A stretch of 64,000 bases of DNA, taken from the NCBI GenBank assembly GCA_041666525.1, contig JBAYGT010000012.1:8481-72480 (forward strand), given 5' to 3'. Positions 43,518 to 52,516 of the stretch are shown here, piece by piece; position 1 is the stretch's first letter; each line of letters opens with the position of its first letter. A program made the position numbers and the translations under genes. The stretch is from JBAXTZ01 sp041666525 (GTDB taxonomy: Bacteria; Bacillota; Negativicutes; JBAXTZ01). A model generated the notes under the pieces. That model made no database searches, was not told the origin of the DNA, and saw only the letters and a list, made by a program, of their open reading frames with translations.

Positions 43518-46427
43518 TTAACGTGCGATTTCTTCCATGATGAATACTTCCAGAACATCACCTTCATGAATTTCGCGGAATTTTGCCAATACTATGCCGC
43601 ACTCATAACCGGTGGCGACTTCTTTGACATCATCCTTAAAGCGTCGCAAAGAATCTACCTTGCCTTCATGCAATACAATGTTTTCACGTACTAAACGAAC
43701 ACTGGATTGATTGGTAACTTTGCCCTCGAGAACATAACAACCGGCGAATATCCCTTTAGAAGTATCATAAACTTTGCGAATTTCAACTTTACCCTGAATA
43801 ACTTCTTTGAATTGCGGCGCCAACATTCCCTTAATGGCTGCTTCAACGTCATTTATTGCATCGTATATTACACGATACATACGAATATCAACACTTTTTT
43901 CTTCAGCTGCCTTACGAGCATTGTTATCTGGACGGACACTGAACCCAATAATATATGCATTAGCGGCAGCTGCCAGATTAACATCCGACTCGGTAATCGC
44001 ACCTACAGCAGCATGAACAATATTCACACGCACTTCTTCACTGGTGATCTTCTCGAGCGACTGCTTGAGCGCTTCCACCGAACCTTGCACATCAGCCTTA
44101 ACTACAACGTTGAGATCTTTTAGATTACCTTCTTGAATTTGTTTAAACAAATCTTCGAGCGAAACTTTAGCGGTTGAGCGCTGGTCGTCAAGACGGCGCT
44201 TGGCCAAGCGCTTGTCTGCTACTGCGCGAGCAATTTTTTCCTCGACACATAAAATAATGTCGCCAGCATCAGGAACATTGTTTAAACCAAGAATTTCGAC
44301 AGGAACCGAAGGGCCAGCCTTTTTTATTCGTTCGCCGCGATCGTTAAACATCGCACGAACATTGCCATAGGCCGAACCGGCAATAATAGTATCGCCAATA
44401 TGCAAGGTTCCTTTTTGAACCATAATTGTTGCGACCGGACCACGCCCCTTGTCAAGCTGTGCCTCAATAACCAAGCCCTGTGCAGGTCGATTTGGGTTGG
44501 CCTTATAGTCGTTCATTTCTGCAACCAGAAGAATCATTTCGAGCAGTTCATTAATCCCAGTGCGTTTTTGTGCCGATACCGGAACCATGATTGTCTCACC
44601 GCCCCAGTCTTCGGCCTGCAAACCATATTCAGTCAACTGTTGTTTAACGCGTTCAGGATTGGCATCGTCTTTATCCATCTTGTTAATTGCAACAATAACT
44701 GGAACACCCGCCGCCTTGGCATGATTAATTGCCTCAATAGTCTGCGGCATAACCCCATCGTCAGCTGCCACAACAAGGATTGCAATATCCGTTGCCTGCG
44801 CTCCGCGCGCACGCATTGCTGTAAAGGCTTCATGACCAGGTGTGTCTAAAAAAGCAATCTTCTTTCCATGACAAGTAACCTGATACGCTCCGATATGCTG
44901 AGTTATTCCACCCGCCTCACCGGCAACAACTCTTGTCGACCGGATGGCGTCAAGCAAAGAAGTTTTACCATGATCGACGTGTCCCATGACCGTAACCACC
45001 GGCGGTCGAACTATCAGATCACCAGGTTCATCAATAATTTCGACGATTTCAGTAGGATCGGCCTCAGGCGGTAACTCTTCAACGGTCACGCCGAAATCTT
45101 CGCCCACTACCATTGCAGTTTCCAAATCAATTTCCTGATTGAGCGTTGCCATTATACCGTGTTTCATCAATTTCATAATTACTTGACTTGATGTTACACC
45201 CATCTTCGACGCAAATTCGTTCACCGCGATGCTGCCAAGAATTTTGATGTTTTTGGGCCGGGTATCAATTTTTTGAGCAGTCTGTATATAGTTGGTACGC
45301 TGATTACGGCCACGATAATGCTTGTCGAGTTTTGTCGCATTTTCGGCACGCTTGTCACGTTTATCACCAAATTTTTTGTTTTTATCAATAATATTATTGC
45401 TTTTGCGCGGCGCTTTATTCAGCACTGCAATATCTGGAGACGAAGCTGGTTTAGCCGGACGGCGGGCATTGTTGTATTGCGGTTTTGCATCACCATCTTT
45501 ATCTTTATCGAACGGCGGACGATTTTGGCCAAACGCTGGCCGTTGTCCTTGTTGGTACGACGGACGAGCACCACTTTGATATCCTGTATTATTACCAGTT
45601 GTGTTATTACTATTTTGATAAGGCGGACGTTGTCCTTGTTGGAAATTTGGCCGCTGTCCACCTTGATAACCAGTACTGGTACGATTGTCGACCGCCTGAT
45701 TATTATTGTTATTATTATTATATGGCCGATAATCAATACGTCCGGGTTGGACACCAGGCTTAACAACAACAGTGCTGTTTGGATCGACCGGCCGTGGATT
45801 ATGGTTATACAAAGGACGAGCTGGCGAAACCGCCGTTGACGCAATTCCTGGATTTTGCGGTTCACGTTGCTGTTCCTGACGCGGCAATTGAACACTGCTA
45901 GCAGTATTTTCGATTCTGCTGCTTTCAGTTGCAGGCTGTTTGCTTACCGATGTCCTAACCTGTACCTCAGCTGATTTTTCCGCATTTACGATTTCACCAG
46001 CCAGTTTTTGCAACTCATTTTTTTGCCGCTCTTGCCATTCACGCTGCTCACGAGTCATGTTAGGCGGCTGCGCTGTAACCACAGCTTGTCTTTCATGAGC
46101 ATTGCTTAAGCGGGCATTGATTTCCAAAATTTTTCGCGAATCGTAGCGGTGTTTGGTATCTAAACCAATCGTGACACGTCGAACTGGCGCGCCGGGTTGT
46201 TGTGTCGGACGCGCTTCGTTTGCAGAAGTTTCTGCAGCAGTTTTCGTAACTGTGCCGGTAACCGTTGAATTCAACGATGCGTTAGCAAAAACACCATCTA
46301 ATAACTTAATCTCTTCAATACTTAAGCTATTGGATGATTTTTTTCCGGAAACACCGTTCTTTTCCAGTACTTCCAAAATCAGCTTATTCTCAATTTCCAT
46401 TTTCTTAGCATAATCATATATGCGCAT
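43518..46427 (-). CDS. infB: Translation initiation factor IF-2
   Basis: GTPase that brings initiator tRNA to the 30S subunit. The 969 residues start with an IF2_N domain (1-50), then a long disordered region (about 55-380) rich in Asn, Gln, Gly, Arg and Pro, and a second IF2_N domain (about 395-450). The G domain follows, with GHVDHGKTSLLDAI near 482, DTPGHEAFT near 529 and NKMDK near 583, and then domains II-IV. The linker carries RPxxQQGQRP-like repeats and a poly-Asn run. ATG 46427 abuts the ylxQ stop, so translation is coupled. Confidence 0.97.
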   Translation of the reverse strand: MRIYDYAKKMEIENKLILEVLEKNGVSGKKSSNSLSIEEIKLLDGVFANASLNSTVTGTVTKTAAETSANEARPTQQPGAPVRRVTIGLDTKHRYDSRKILEINARLSNAHERQAVVTAQPPNMTREQREWQERQKNELQKLAGEIVNAEKSAEVQVRTSVSKQPATESSRIENTASSVQLPRQEQQREPQNPGIASTAVSPARPLYNHNPRPVDPNSTVVVKPGVQPGRIDYRPYNNNNNNNQAVDNRTSTGYQGGQRPNFQQGQRPPYQNSNNTTGNNTGYQSGARPSYQQGQRPAFGQNRPPFDKDKDGDAKPQYNNARRPAKPASSPDIAVLNKAPRKSNNIIDKNKKFGDKRDKRAENATKLDKHYRGRNQRTNYIQTAQKIDTRPKNIKILGSIAVNEFASKMGVTSSQVIMKLMKHGIMATLNQEIDLETAMVVGEDFGVTVEELPPEADPTEIVEIIDEPGDLIVRPPVVTVMGHVDHGKTSLLDAIRSTRVVAGEAGGITQHIGAYQVTCHGKKIAFLDTPGHEAFTAMRARGAQATDIAILVVAADDGVMPQTIEAINHAKAAGVPVIVAINKMDKDDANPERVKQQLTEYGLQAEDWGGETIMVPVSAQKRTGINELLEMILLVAEMNDYKANPNRPAQGLVIEAQLDKGRGPVATIMVQKGTLHIGDTIIAGSAYGNVRAMFNDRGERIKKAGPSVPVEILGLNNVPDAGDIILCVEEKIARAVADKRLAKRRLDDQRSTAKVSLEDLFKQIQEGNLKDLNVVVKADVQGSVEALKQSLEKITSEEVRVNIVHAAVGAITESDVNLAAAANAYIIGFSVRPDNNARKAAEEKSVDIRMYRVIYDAINDVEAAIKGMLAPQFKEVIQGKVEIRKVYDTSKGIFAGCYVLEGKVTNQSSVRLVRENIVLHEGKVDSLRRFKDDVKEVATGYECGIVLAKFREIHEGDVLEVFIMEEIAR

Positions 46428-46760
46428 TTACTGACACACCTCCGAGTCATCCTCGTACCGTTTCAATATCGCTTGAGCGAAATTTCGATCGGTTATTGCG
46501 ATAGCAGCACGTTGAGCCTTACCAATTGCACTGCCTAATCCATCCTTGCTGGATATTTCGATAAATTTCACGCGGCAATCCGCGCATTGTTTTATAAATT
46601 TCTCTCTGGTACTGTCGGCAGCATCATGCGCCATCAAAACCAGTTTGGCTTTTTTTGATTCCAAAGCTGACAACACCGCAGTATCACCGCTGTGAACCTT
46701 ACCAGCTTTCTGCGCAAATCCCAACAACGTAAGTATCTTATTTTCCTTCGTAATTAACAA
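46428..46760 (-). CDS. ylxQ: L7Ae/L30e-family RNA-binding protein YlxQ
   Basis: Small ribosomal L7Ae-like protein that binds kink-turn-type RNA. The 110 residues include LLGFAQKAGKVHSGDTAVLSAL and LVLMAHDAADSTREK, typical of the family. It starts with TTG 46760 and overlaps ylxR by 23 bases. It lies in the conserved nusA-ylxR-ylxQ-infB order. Confidence 0.92.
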   Translation of the reverse strand: MLITKENKILTLLGFAQKAGKVHSGDTAVLSALESKKAKLVLMAHDAADSTREKFIKQCADCRVKFIEISSKDGLGSAIGKAQRAAIAITDRNFAQAILKRYEDDSEVCQ

Positions 46761-46995
46761 GCCGCTCCTTTATTTCTACAGTCACAGAGGTTTTAAGCGA
46801 ACGCTCTAACTTTTTTTTATTAATAGCTGTTTGCACGCATTGCTGGTTATTGCAAACATATGCACCACGACCCGGAGCTTTGCCCTTTTCATCAACGGTA
46901 ACTTCACCATCCGGAGTAAGTACTACTCGAATTAAATCACGTTTAGGAAATTTATTTCCACAACCAACGCATATCCTTTCCGGAATGTGTTTCAT
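46738..46995 (-). CDS. ylxR: YlxR (RnpM-like) RNA-binding protein
   Basis: Small protein of 85 residues; in B. subtilis the family member RnpM binds RNase P RNA. CVGCGNKFPKRDLIRVV and the hallmark GRGAYVC are present. ATG 46995 follows GAGG. It sits directly after nusA. Confidence 0.92.
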   Translation of the reverse strand: MKHIPERICVGCGNKFPKRDLIRVVLTPDGEVTVDEKGKAPGRGAYVCNNQQCVQTAINKKKLERSLKTSVTVEIKERLVNYEGK

Positions 46996-47008
46996 CTATA
47001 ACCTCGAT

Positions 47009-48034
47009 TCAGACTTGCGATTCGCTCTTAATGTCAATTTTCCAACCGGTAAGCTTCGCTGCAAGCCGGGCGTTTTGCCCTTCTTTGCCAATTGCCAGGC
47101 TCAGTTGAAAATCAGGCACGACGACTCGAGAAGTTTTTTCGGCAAGATTAACATCGACAGATATTACCTTGGCCGGGCTGAGTGCACCGGCAATATATTC
47201 AGCGGCATCTTCCGACCAACGTATTACGTCCATTTTTTCACCGTGCAATTCGTTAACAATCATCTGCACTCGTGAACCCTTATGCCCAATACAAGCTCCG
47301 ACAGAATCGACCTCTGGATTTCTAGAAAACACCGCGACTTTTGAGCGCGATCCGGGTTCGCGAGATATCGCTTTGATTTCAACAATGCCTTCTTTAATTT
47401 CCGGCACTTCAAGTTCCAGCAATCGCTTAAGCAGACCGGGATGAGTGCGTGACACCATAATTTGAGGCCCTTTGGAAACTTTGCGCACTTCCAAAACATA
47501 TGCCTTAATTCTTTCGCCAAGAACATAACGTTCACCTGGTATTTGTTCACTAGGTGCCAAAACTGCTTCAGTGCGTCCCAAATCAATATGTACATTCTTT
47601 TGGTCAACGCGGCTGATTTTTCCAGACAAGATGTCGTTTTCCCGATCAGTATATTCATCATATATCACATTACGTTCTGCATCACGCAACCGTTGAATAA
47701 TTACCTGTTTGGCAGTTTGAGCTGCTATCCGGCCAAAGTCTTTAGGAGTTACTTCCAAATCAATTTCATCATCAAGCTCAAACTTGTCGTTAATCTTTTT
47801 GGCACTAACCAAATCAATCTCAAATTTTGAATCAATAACTTCTTCAACCACAACTTTTGTAACAAAAATATGCCAATCGCCATCGCTATTGACTACCCGA
47901 ATGTTGTTCGCAGAACCAAAGTTGCGTTTATAAGCCATGATTAGCGATGCTTCAAGCGCTTCGATTATTACTTCGGCGCTGATATTCTTTTCTTTAGCTA
48001 CTTGCCTTACTATATCTATTAATTTTTCCTGCAT
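47009..48034 (-). CDS. nusA: Transcription termination/antitermination factor NusA
   Basis: RNA-polymerase-associated factor that modulates pausing, termination and antitermination. The 341 residues have an N-terminal domain (1-130), an S1 domain (about 133-198), and two KH domains with VGACIGHKGSRVQMIVNEL near 240 and IGKEGQNARLAAKLTGWKI near 310. It lacks the extra C-terminal acidic repeats of E. coli NusA, as is normal in Firmicutes. I use ATG 48034, with GAGG 6 bases upstream and 7 bases past the rimP stop. Confidence 0.96.
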   Translation of the reverse strand: MQEKLIDIVRQVAKEKNISAEVIIEALEASLIMAYKRNFGSANNIRVVNSDGDWHIFVTKVVVEEVIDSKFEIDLVSAKKINDKFELDDEIDLEVTPKDFGRIAAQTAKQVIIQRLRDAERNVIYDEYTDRENDILSGKISRVDQKNVHIDLGRTEAVLAPSEQIPGERYVLGERIKAYVLEVRKVSKGPQIMVSRTHPGLLKRLLELEVPEIKEGIVEIKAISREPGSRSKVAVFSRNPEVDSVGACIGHKGSRVQMIVNELHGEKMDVIRWSEDAAEYIAGALSPAKVISVDVNLAEKTSRVVVPDFQLSLAIGKEGQNARLAAKLTGWKIDIKSESQV

Positions 48035-48041
48035 TTTAACC

Positions 48042-48500
48042 TCAAAATTCAATATGTAGCTTTACCGAAGCAATACTATTTGCAACAATTCGTACCGTCA
48101 CGTCATCTACTAACAACTCTATATCCGTATCCGTAGCCGCATTTAAAACGCCAACCAAAGTCTTTTGCCCATCTATCGGTGCAAAAAACTTCAATTTCAC
48201 CTTTTTCCCAAAATTTCGTTCAAAATCACGTATCGTTTTTAGCGGACGATCCAGCCCGGGTGATGATACTTCCAAATAATACTGCTGAGATATATCTAAA
48301 GCAACATCTAGCAACGGATTAAGTTTTGAACTGACAAAACTACAGTCATCCATCAAAATGCCACCTGGTTTGTCCAACAATACTTTGAGAAACCAATCAC
48401 GCTCTTTTACATATTCAACATCAACAAGCTCGAATTCGGTATCTTTAATAATTTCCTTAACCAATTCTGCAACTTTTTTTTCGATACTCAGTCTGTCCAA
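48042..48500 (-). CDS. rimP: Ribosome maturation factor RimP
   Basis: Assists early assembly of the 30S subunit. The 152 residues show the two-domain RimP pattern: LVDVEYVKERDWFLKVLLDKPGGI and YYLEVSSPGLDRPLKTIRDFERNFGKKVKL. It begins with TTG 48500, with AAGGAG 5 bases upstream. It is the first gene of rimP-nusA-ylxR-ylxQ-infB. Confidence 0.95.
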   Translation of the reverse strand: MDRLSIEKKVAELVKEIIKDTEFELVDVEYVKERDWFLKVLLDKPGGILMDDCSFVSSKLNPLLDVALDISQQYYLEVSSPGLDRPLKTIRDFERNFGKKVKLKFFAPIDGQKTLVGVLNAATDTDIELLVDDVTVRIVANSIASVKLHIEF

Positions 48501-48522
48501 CGATACTCCTTGGTCATAAGAT

Positions 48523-48549
48523 TAAAGAGTGGGTAAACCCCACTCTTTA
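48523..48549. other. Hairpin in the rimP-nusA leader
   Basis: An 11-bp perfect stem (TAAAGAGTGGG/CCCACTCTTTA) with a 5-base loop lies between the rimP promoter and its ribosome site. The T-run after it is poor (AATCTT), so it may be a weak terminator or attenuator, or an RNA-stability hairpin. Confidence 0.6.
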
Positions 48550-48573
48550 GCAAGCGACTATATTAACGCCCTT

Positions 48574-48602
48574 ATTATACATTGTAACAGCTTCGCAAGC
48601 AA
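48574..48602 (-). promoter_or_regulatory. Putative promoter of the rimP-nusA-infB operon
   Basis: TTGCTT, a 17-base spacer and a perfect TATAAT on the minus strand. Transcription would begin near 48567 and give a leader of about 65 bases. Confidence 0.7.
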
Positions 48603-48619
48603 GCACAAAAACTGATTTT

Positions 48620-51600
48620 TTAAAACAATGTCATTTGATCAGTCTCTTCCATGCCGGTAAAACAACCATGTGTACGCATAACTTCCGTAACTGTCTTGTT
48701 GATCCGTGCTCGTGTTTGCAAATCTTCTATGGAAGTAAATGGCCGAAGTTCACGTTCACGTACAATATTCAACGCTGCATTTCCACCCAATCCACTCAGT
48801 GCGCATAGCGGCGGTAAAACTTTGTTATCAATAATTCGAAATTTATTGCAATGTGAACGCTGCAAATCCACTTTCATAAACTCAAAACCACGCAGGTACA
48901 TTTCTATCGCCAATTCCATTATCGGCATCAATACCTCTTCTTTGCCGCTGACTTCTTTTCCCTTTCGCTCCAATAATTCATATTCGCGTTTTAATCGTTC
49001 CAATCCGTTACATATCATTTCAGCGTCGAAATCTTCAGCTTTTACAGAAAATGACGCGGCATAAAACGGCAAAGGTTCATGCACTTTGAAATATGCAATT
49101 CGAAAAGCCATCATTACATAGGCTACAGCATGAGCTTTTGGAAAGAGATACTTAATCTTCTGACAAGAATCAATATACCAATTTGGTACTTTTGCCGCTT
49201 TCATTGCTTCAACATCCTGTGCGCTTAACCCTTTTCCCTTACGAACATTCTCCATTATGGTAAAAGCATGTTTTCGTTCCAAACCCTTATCAATCAAATA
49301 GATCATTATATCGTCACGCGCAGAAATTACTTCGCCAACTTTTGCAGTTTTACTAACTATCAAATCTTTGGCATTCCCCAACCAAACATCTGTGCCGTGT
49401 GAAAATCCGGAAATACGTACTAATTCACTAAATTTTTTGGGGTTGGTATCACGAAGCATCTCACGCACAAATTTTGTGCCGAATTCCGGAACACCGAAGG
49501 TGGCAACGGTAGAACCAAGCAATTGCTCTGGAGTCAACCCAACTGCCTCAGTCGAACTAAACAAACTAAGTGTTCTTATATCGTCAAAAGCAACGTCGTT
49601 TGGATCAGTATCTGACATCTCACTTAAATCTTTTATGATTGTCGGAACATCATGACCGAGGTTATCAAGTTTCACTAAGGCATCGTGAATAGAATGATAA
49701 TCGAAGTGAGTAGTGATTATACCAGTATCCTTGGCTTCAGCCGGATATTGCACCGGTGTTACATCACATATATCCATATCATACGGCACAACCATTAGTC
49801 CGCCTGGATGTTGCCCAGATGTACGTTTAACACCAACACAGCCTTCTGAAAACGAAGTTATATAAGCTTCGCTGGCGTTGAATCCTTTTGTTTCAAAATA
49901 TTTTTTTGCAAACCCATAGGCATTTTTTTCCGCAACGGTCGATATAGTTCCTGCCCGGAAAACATTTTCTTTACCCAACAATTCTTCAGTGTATTTATGA
50001 ATTTTAGCTTGATACTCTCCAGAAAAGTTTAAATCAATATCCGGCGTTTTATCACCCTCAAATCCCATGAAAACGGCAAAAGGTATATTATGACCATTTT
50101 TACTCATAACAGCGCCGCAACTACATTTTTTATCCGGCAAATCAAAGCCATTAGCGAAACTGCCATCCAGAACAAACTCGCTGGTTTTGCATTTCGAACA
50201 CAGCCAGTGCGGCGGCAAAGGATTCACTTCCGTAATCCCAGTCATAGTGGCAACAAACGACGACCCTACTGAACCACGAGAACCAACTAAATATCCATCT
50301 TCGTTAGATTTTTTCACCAGTTTATGCGCAATCAGATACAAGACTGCGTAACCGTGACCAACAATCGATTTTAATTCAAAATCCAACCGCTCACTGACAA
50401 TCGCCGGCAAAATTTCGCCATACTGTAATTTAGCATTGCGGATGGCCATACTTTGAATTTCTTCTTCAGAACCGGGAATTTTCGGAGGAAACAATTTATT
50501 AGGTATTGGTTGTAAAAATTCGATAGAATCGGCAATCATATTAGTATTTGTAACCACTACTTCAAAAGCTTTTTCTTCTCCCAGATAAGAAAATTCCGTC
50601 AGCATTTCTTTTGTATTACGAAAATACAGCGGTAATGGATAACTGCCATCCTCCATGCCTTTTACCGCCAGAATAATACTGCGATATATTTCGTCTTCCG
50701 GATTAAGAAAATGCGCATCAGTTGTAGCTAGCACCGGTTTTTTTAACACTTCACCCAGTTGAACTATCTGTTTATTCAACAACTGCAAATGTTCATAATT
50801 GCGCACAAGACCCCGACGAATCATAAATGAGTTGTTAGCCGTGGGTTGAATCTCTAAATAATCGTAAAAATCGGCAATTCGTTTTAATTCAGAATCATTT
50901 TCCCCGGTTGCTATCGCCCTGAATACTTCGCCGGCTTCACATGCACTGCCCACAATCAATCCTTCACGGTATTTTTCTATATCGGAACGCAGAACGCGTG
51001 GACGTTTTTTATAGCGCAATAAATGTGAATCTGAAATTAATTTGTAAAGATTTTTTAAGCCGGTTTGATTTTTCGCGAGAATAATAATGTGATAAAGATG
51101 CGCCTTCACATCATCTACAGCTTCATCTTTAACCAAATAACCTTCAATTCCATAGATTACTTTAATACGATGCTCACTTCCAGAATCAAGAGCTGATTTA
51201 TTATACTTAGCAGCGGCTCTTGCGGCATCCGGAAAAGATTGCGCTACGCCATGGTCAGTAATTGCAACAGCCCTATGCCCCCAACGTGCCGCAGTGCTGA
51301 CGATATCCGTAGCTGACACAGTAGCATCCAGAGAACTCATTTTACTATGACAATGAAATTCTACTCGCTTATGTTCACAGTCATCCATTCGTAGCGGTTT
51401 TGCTGGTAATACCGTGATCGATTTTGGCTCCATAACCAAACCACCGCGGTTATCATATTGATCACGTTTAATATCGCCGTGAATCTTTACTAACATTCCT
51501 TTTTTTATTCGATCGGCTAAACTGCCGTCATCTTTAGTTGACGACCGAACAAATATTTTACAATTTATCGCTTCACTGTCGTCCACAACGGAAAAAAGAA

Positions 51601-52348
51601 TAATAGTAGCCTTGCTGGCAGTTTTTCGCGTTTCTATTTTAAAAATTCGACCTTCAATTGCGACATTAAAACACTCGTCACGAATCAATTCCAAAATGCG
51701 TTTTGGTTCGACATTGCTGGGCTTACCCAATAGTTGCGCACCATTTCCACCAAAGCTACCGCCGTTGGTCTTAGAAACAGGCGAAGAATAAGAGCTGGCT
51801 TCAACCTCAGAAGCCCGTAAATCCTCCTCAATTATATCGCTATCTTCCGGTAATTCTTGCACAACTATACTTATTTCTACACAATCCGCCGCCGGATGAT
51901 CGGTACACTCAGCAAGAAATTTTTTTATTAATTCAACCGTTTGGTTATCATGCAATAACTTCTCAACGGCCTCATTATCGACAGCTATTGTTATCCGATT
52001 GCTTAGTATTTCAATAGCAGCAGCATTAAGCGAGCGCCAAACAAGCGCCGGAAATTCAACACCGGCGTCACTCAATACTTCATGCGGCTGGCTGCAAAAT
52101 TCAGCAAAACTAATTTTCTCAGTTTTTTCTATTTCAAACCGGACACTGTTAACTCCAAGCAGCTTGGCTAAAGCTAATGAAATTGTCGTAAGTTGGTCCT
52201 CGTCTATGGCTACTTCAATTGTCATCATCAACAACAATAAGTTGTTGATTTCATCAAACGTCACTGATTTAATGCTACCCTCTTCAAGCGTTTTCTTGAT
52301 AGATTGCGGCACATTTAACTTGGAAATAAAATTCAAGTATTTATTCAT
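48620..52348 (-). CDS. polC: PolC-type DNA polymerase III alpha subunit lacking the exonuclease insertion
   Basis: Replicative polymerase of low-GC Gram-positive type. The 1242 residues are about 190 shorter than B. subtilis PolC (1437). N-terminal and OB regions (1-320) are followed by the PHP domain (HCHSKMSSLDA near 333), where the 3'-5' exonuclease is normally inserted. Here YGIEGYLVKDEAV runs straight into KAHLYHIIILAKNQTGLKNLY with no exonuclease motif. The polymerase core is intact: GSRGSVGSSFVA, the zinc cysteines CSKC/CSCG, catalytic PDIDLNFSGEYQ and FPKAHAVAY. ATG 52348 is preferred over GTG 52354. Proofreading would need another protein. Confidence 0.95.
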   Translation of the reverse strand: MNKYLNFISKLNVPQSIKKTLEEGSIKSVTFDEINNLLLLMMTIEVAIDEDQLTTISLALAKLLGVNSVRFEIEKTEKISFAEFCSQPHEVLSDAGVEFPALVWRSLNAAAIEILSNRITIAVDNEAVEKLLHDNQTVELIKKFLAECTDHPAADCVEISIVVQELPEDSDIIEEDLRASEVEASSYSSPVSKTNGGSFGGNGAQLLGKPSNVEPKRILELIRDECFNVAIEGRIFKIETRKTASKATIILFSVVDDSEAINCKIFVRSSTKDDGSLADRIKKGMLVKIHGDIKRDQYDNRGGLVMEPKSITVLPAKPLRMDDCEHKRVEFHCHSKMSSLDATVSATDIVSTAARWGHRAVAITDHGVAQSFPDAARAAAKYNKSALDSGSEHRIKVIYGIEGYLVKDEAVDDVKAHLYHIIILAKNQTGLKNLYKLISDSHLLRYKKRPRVLRSDIEKYREGLIVGSACEAGEVFRAIATGENDSELKRIADFYDYLEIQPTANNSFMIRRGLVRNYEHLQLLNKQIVQLGEVLKKPVLATTDAHFLNPEDEIYRSIILAVKGMEDGSYPLPLYFRNTKEMLTEFSYLGEEKAFEVVVTNTNMIADSIEFLQPIPNKLFPPKIPGSEEEIQSMAIRNAKLQYGEILPAIVSERLDFELKSIVGHGYAVLYLIAHKLVKKSNEDGYLVGSRGSVGSSFVATMTGITEVNPLPPHWLCSKCKTSEFVLDGSFANGFDLPDKKCSCGAVMSKNGHNIPFAVFMGFEGDKTPDIDLNFSGEYQAKIHKYTEELLGKENVFRAGTISTVAEKNAYGFAKKYFETKGFNASEAYITSFSEGCVGVKRTSGQHPGGLMVVPYDMDICDVTPVQYPAEAKDTGIITTHFDYHSIHDALVKLDNLGHDVPTIIKDLSEMSDTDPNDVAFDDIRTLSLFSSTEAVGLTPEQLLGSTVATFGVPEFGTKFVREMLRDTNPKKFSELVRISGFSHGTDVWLGNAKDLIVSKTAKVGEVISARDDIMIYLIDKGLERKHAFTIMENVRKGKGLSAQDVEAMKAAKVPNWYIDSCQKIKYLFPKAHAVAYVMMAFRIAYFKVHEPLPFYAASFSVKAEDFDAEMICNGLERLKREYELLERKGKEVSGKEEVLMPIMELAIEMYLRGFEFMKVDLQRSHCNKFRIIDNKVLPPLCALSGLGGNAALNIVRERELRPFTSIEDLQTRARINKTVTEVMRTHGCFTGMEETDQMTLF

Positions 52349-52376
52349 ATTCACTCTTTTTGTAATTTTTGGAAAT

Positions 52377-52487
52377 TCAATAACCGTTACATTTTATCCA
52401 TAGGTGACAAATAATAGCTCCACCGATAGCAATCATCGTCATACGACGTGATTGCAAACTACGTTTCAGTTCGCTTGAATTTCCCAT
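52377..52487 (-). pseudogene. Remnant of an amino-acid permease (APC family) N-terminus
   Basis: A 36-codon frame in the proS-polC gap begins ATG at 52487 with AGGGA close upstream. Its product opens MGNSSELKRSLQSRRMTMIAIGG in outline, matching the conserved cytosolic start of amino-acid permeases (LKRxLxSRHxTMIAIGGxIG). After GGAI the expected GTGLF membrane helix is absent; unrelated residues and a stop follow. The best reading is that most of a permease gene was deleted and its 5' end was left between proS and polC. Confidence 0.6.
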
Positions 52488-52516
52488 TTTCCCTACGGCA
52501 TCCAATCGTTCGATTG

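Noticed and set aside
45273..45839. Long rightward open frames opposite infB
   Set aside because: They arise from the low-complexity Asn/Gln/Gly linker read on the other strand; the products are simple-sequence and lack starts with ribosome sites.
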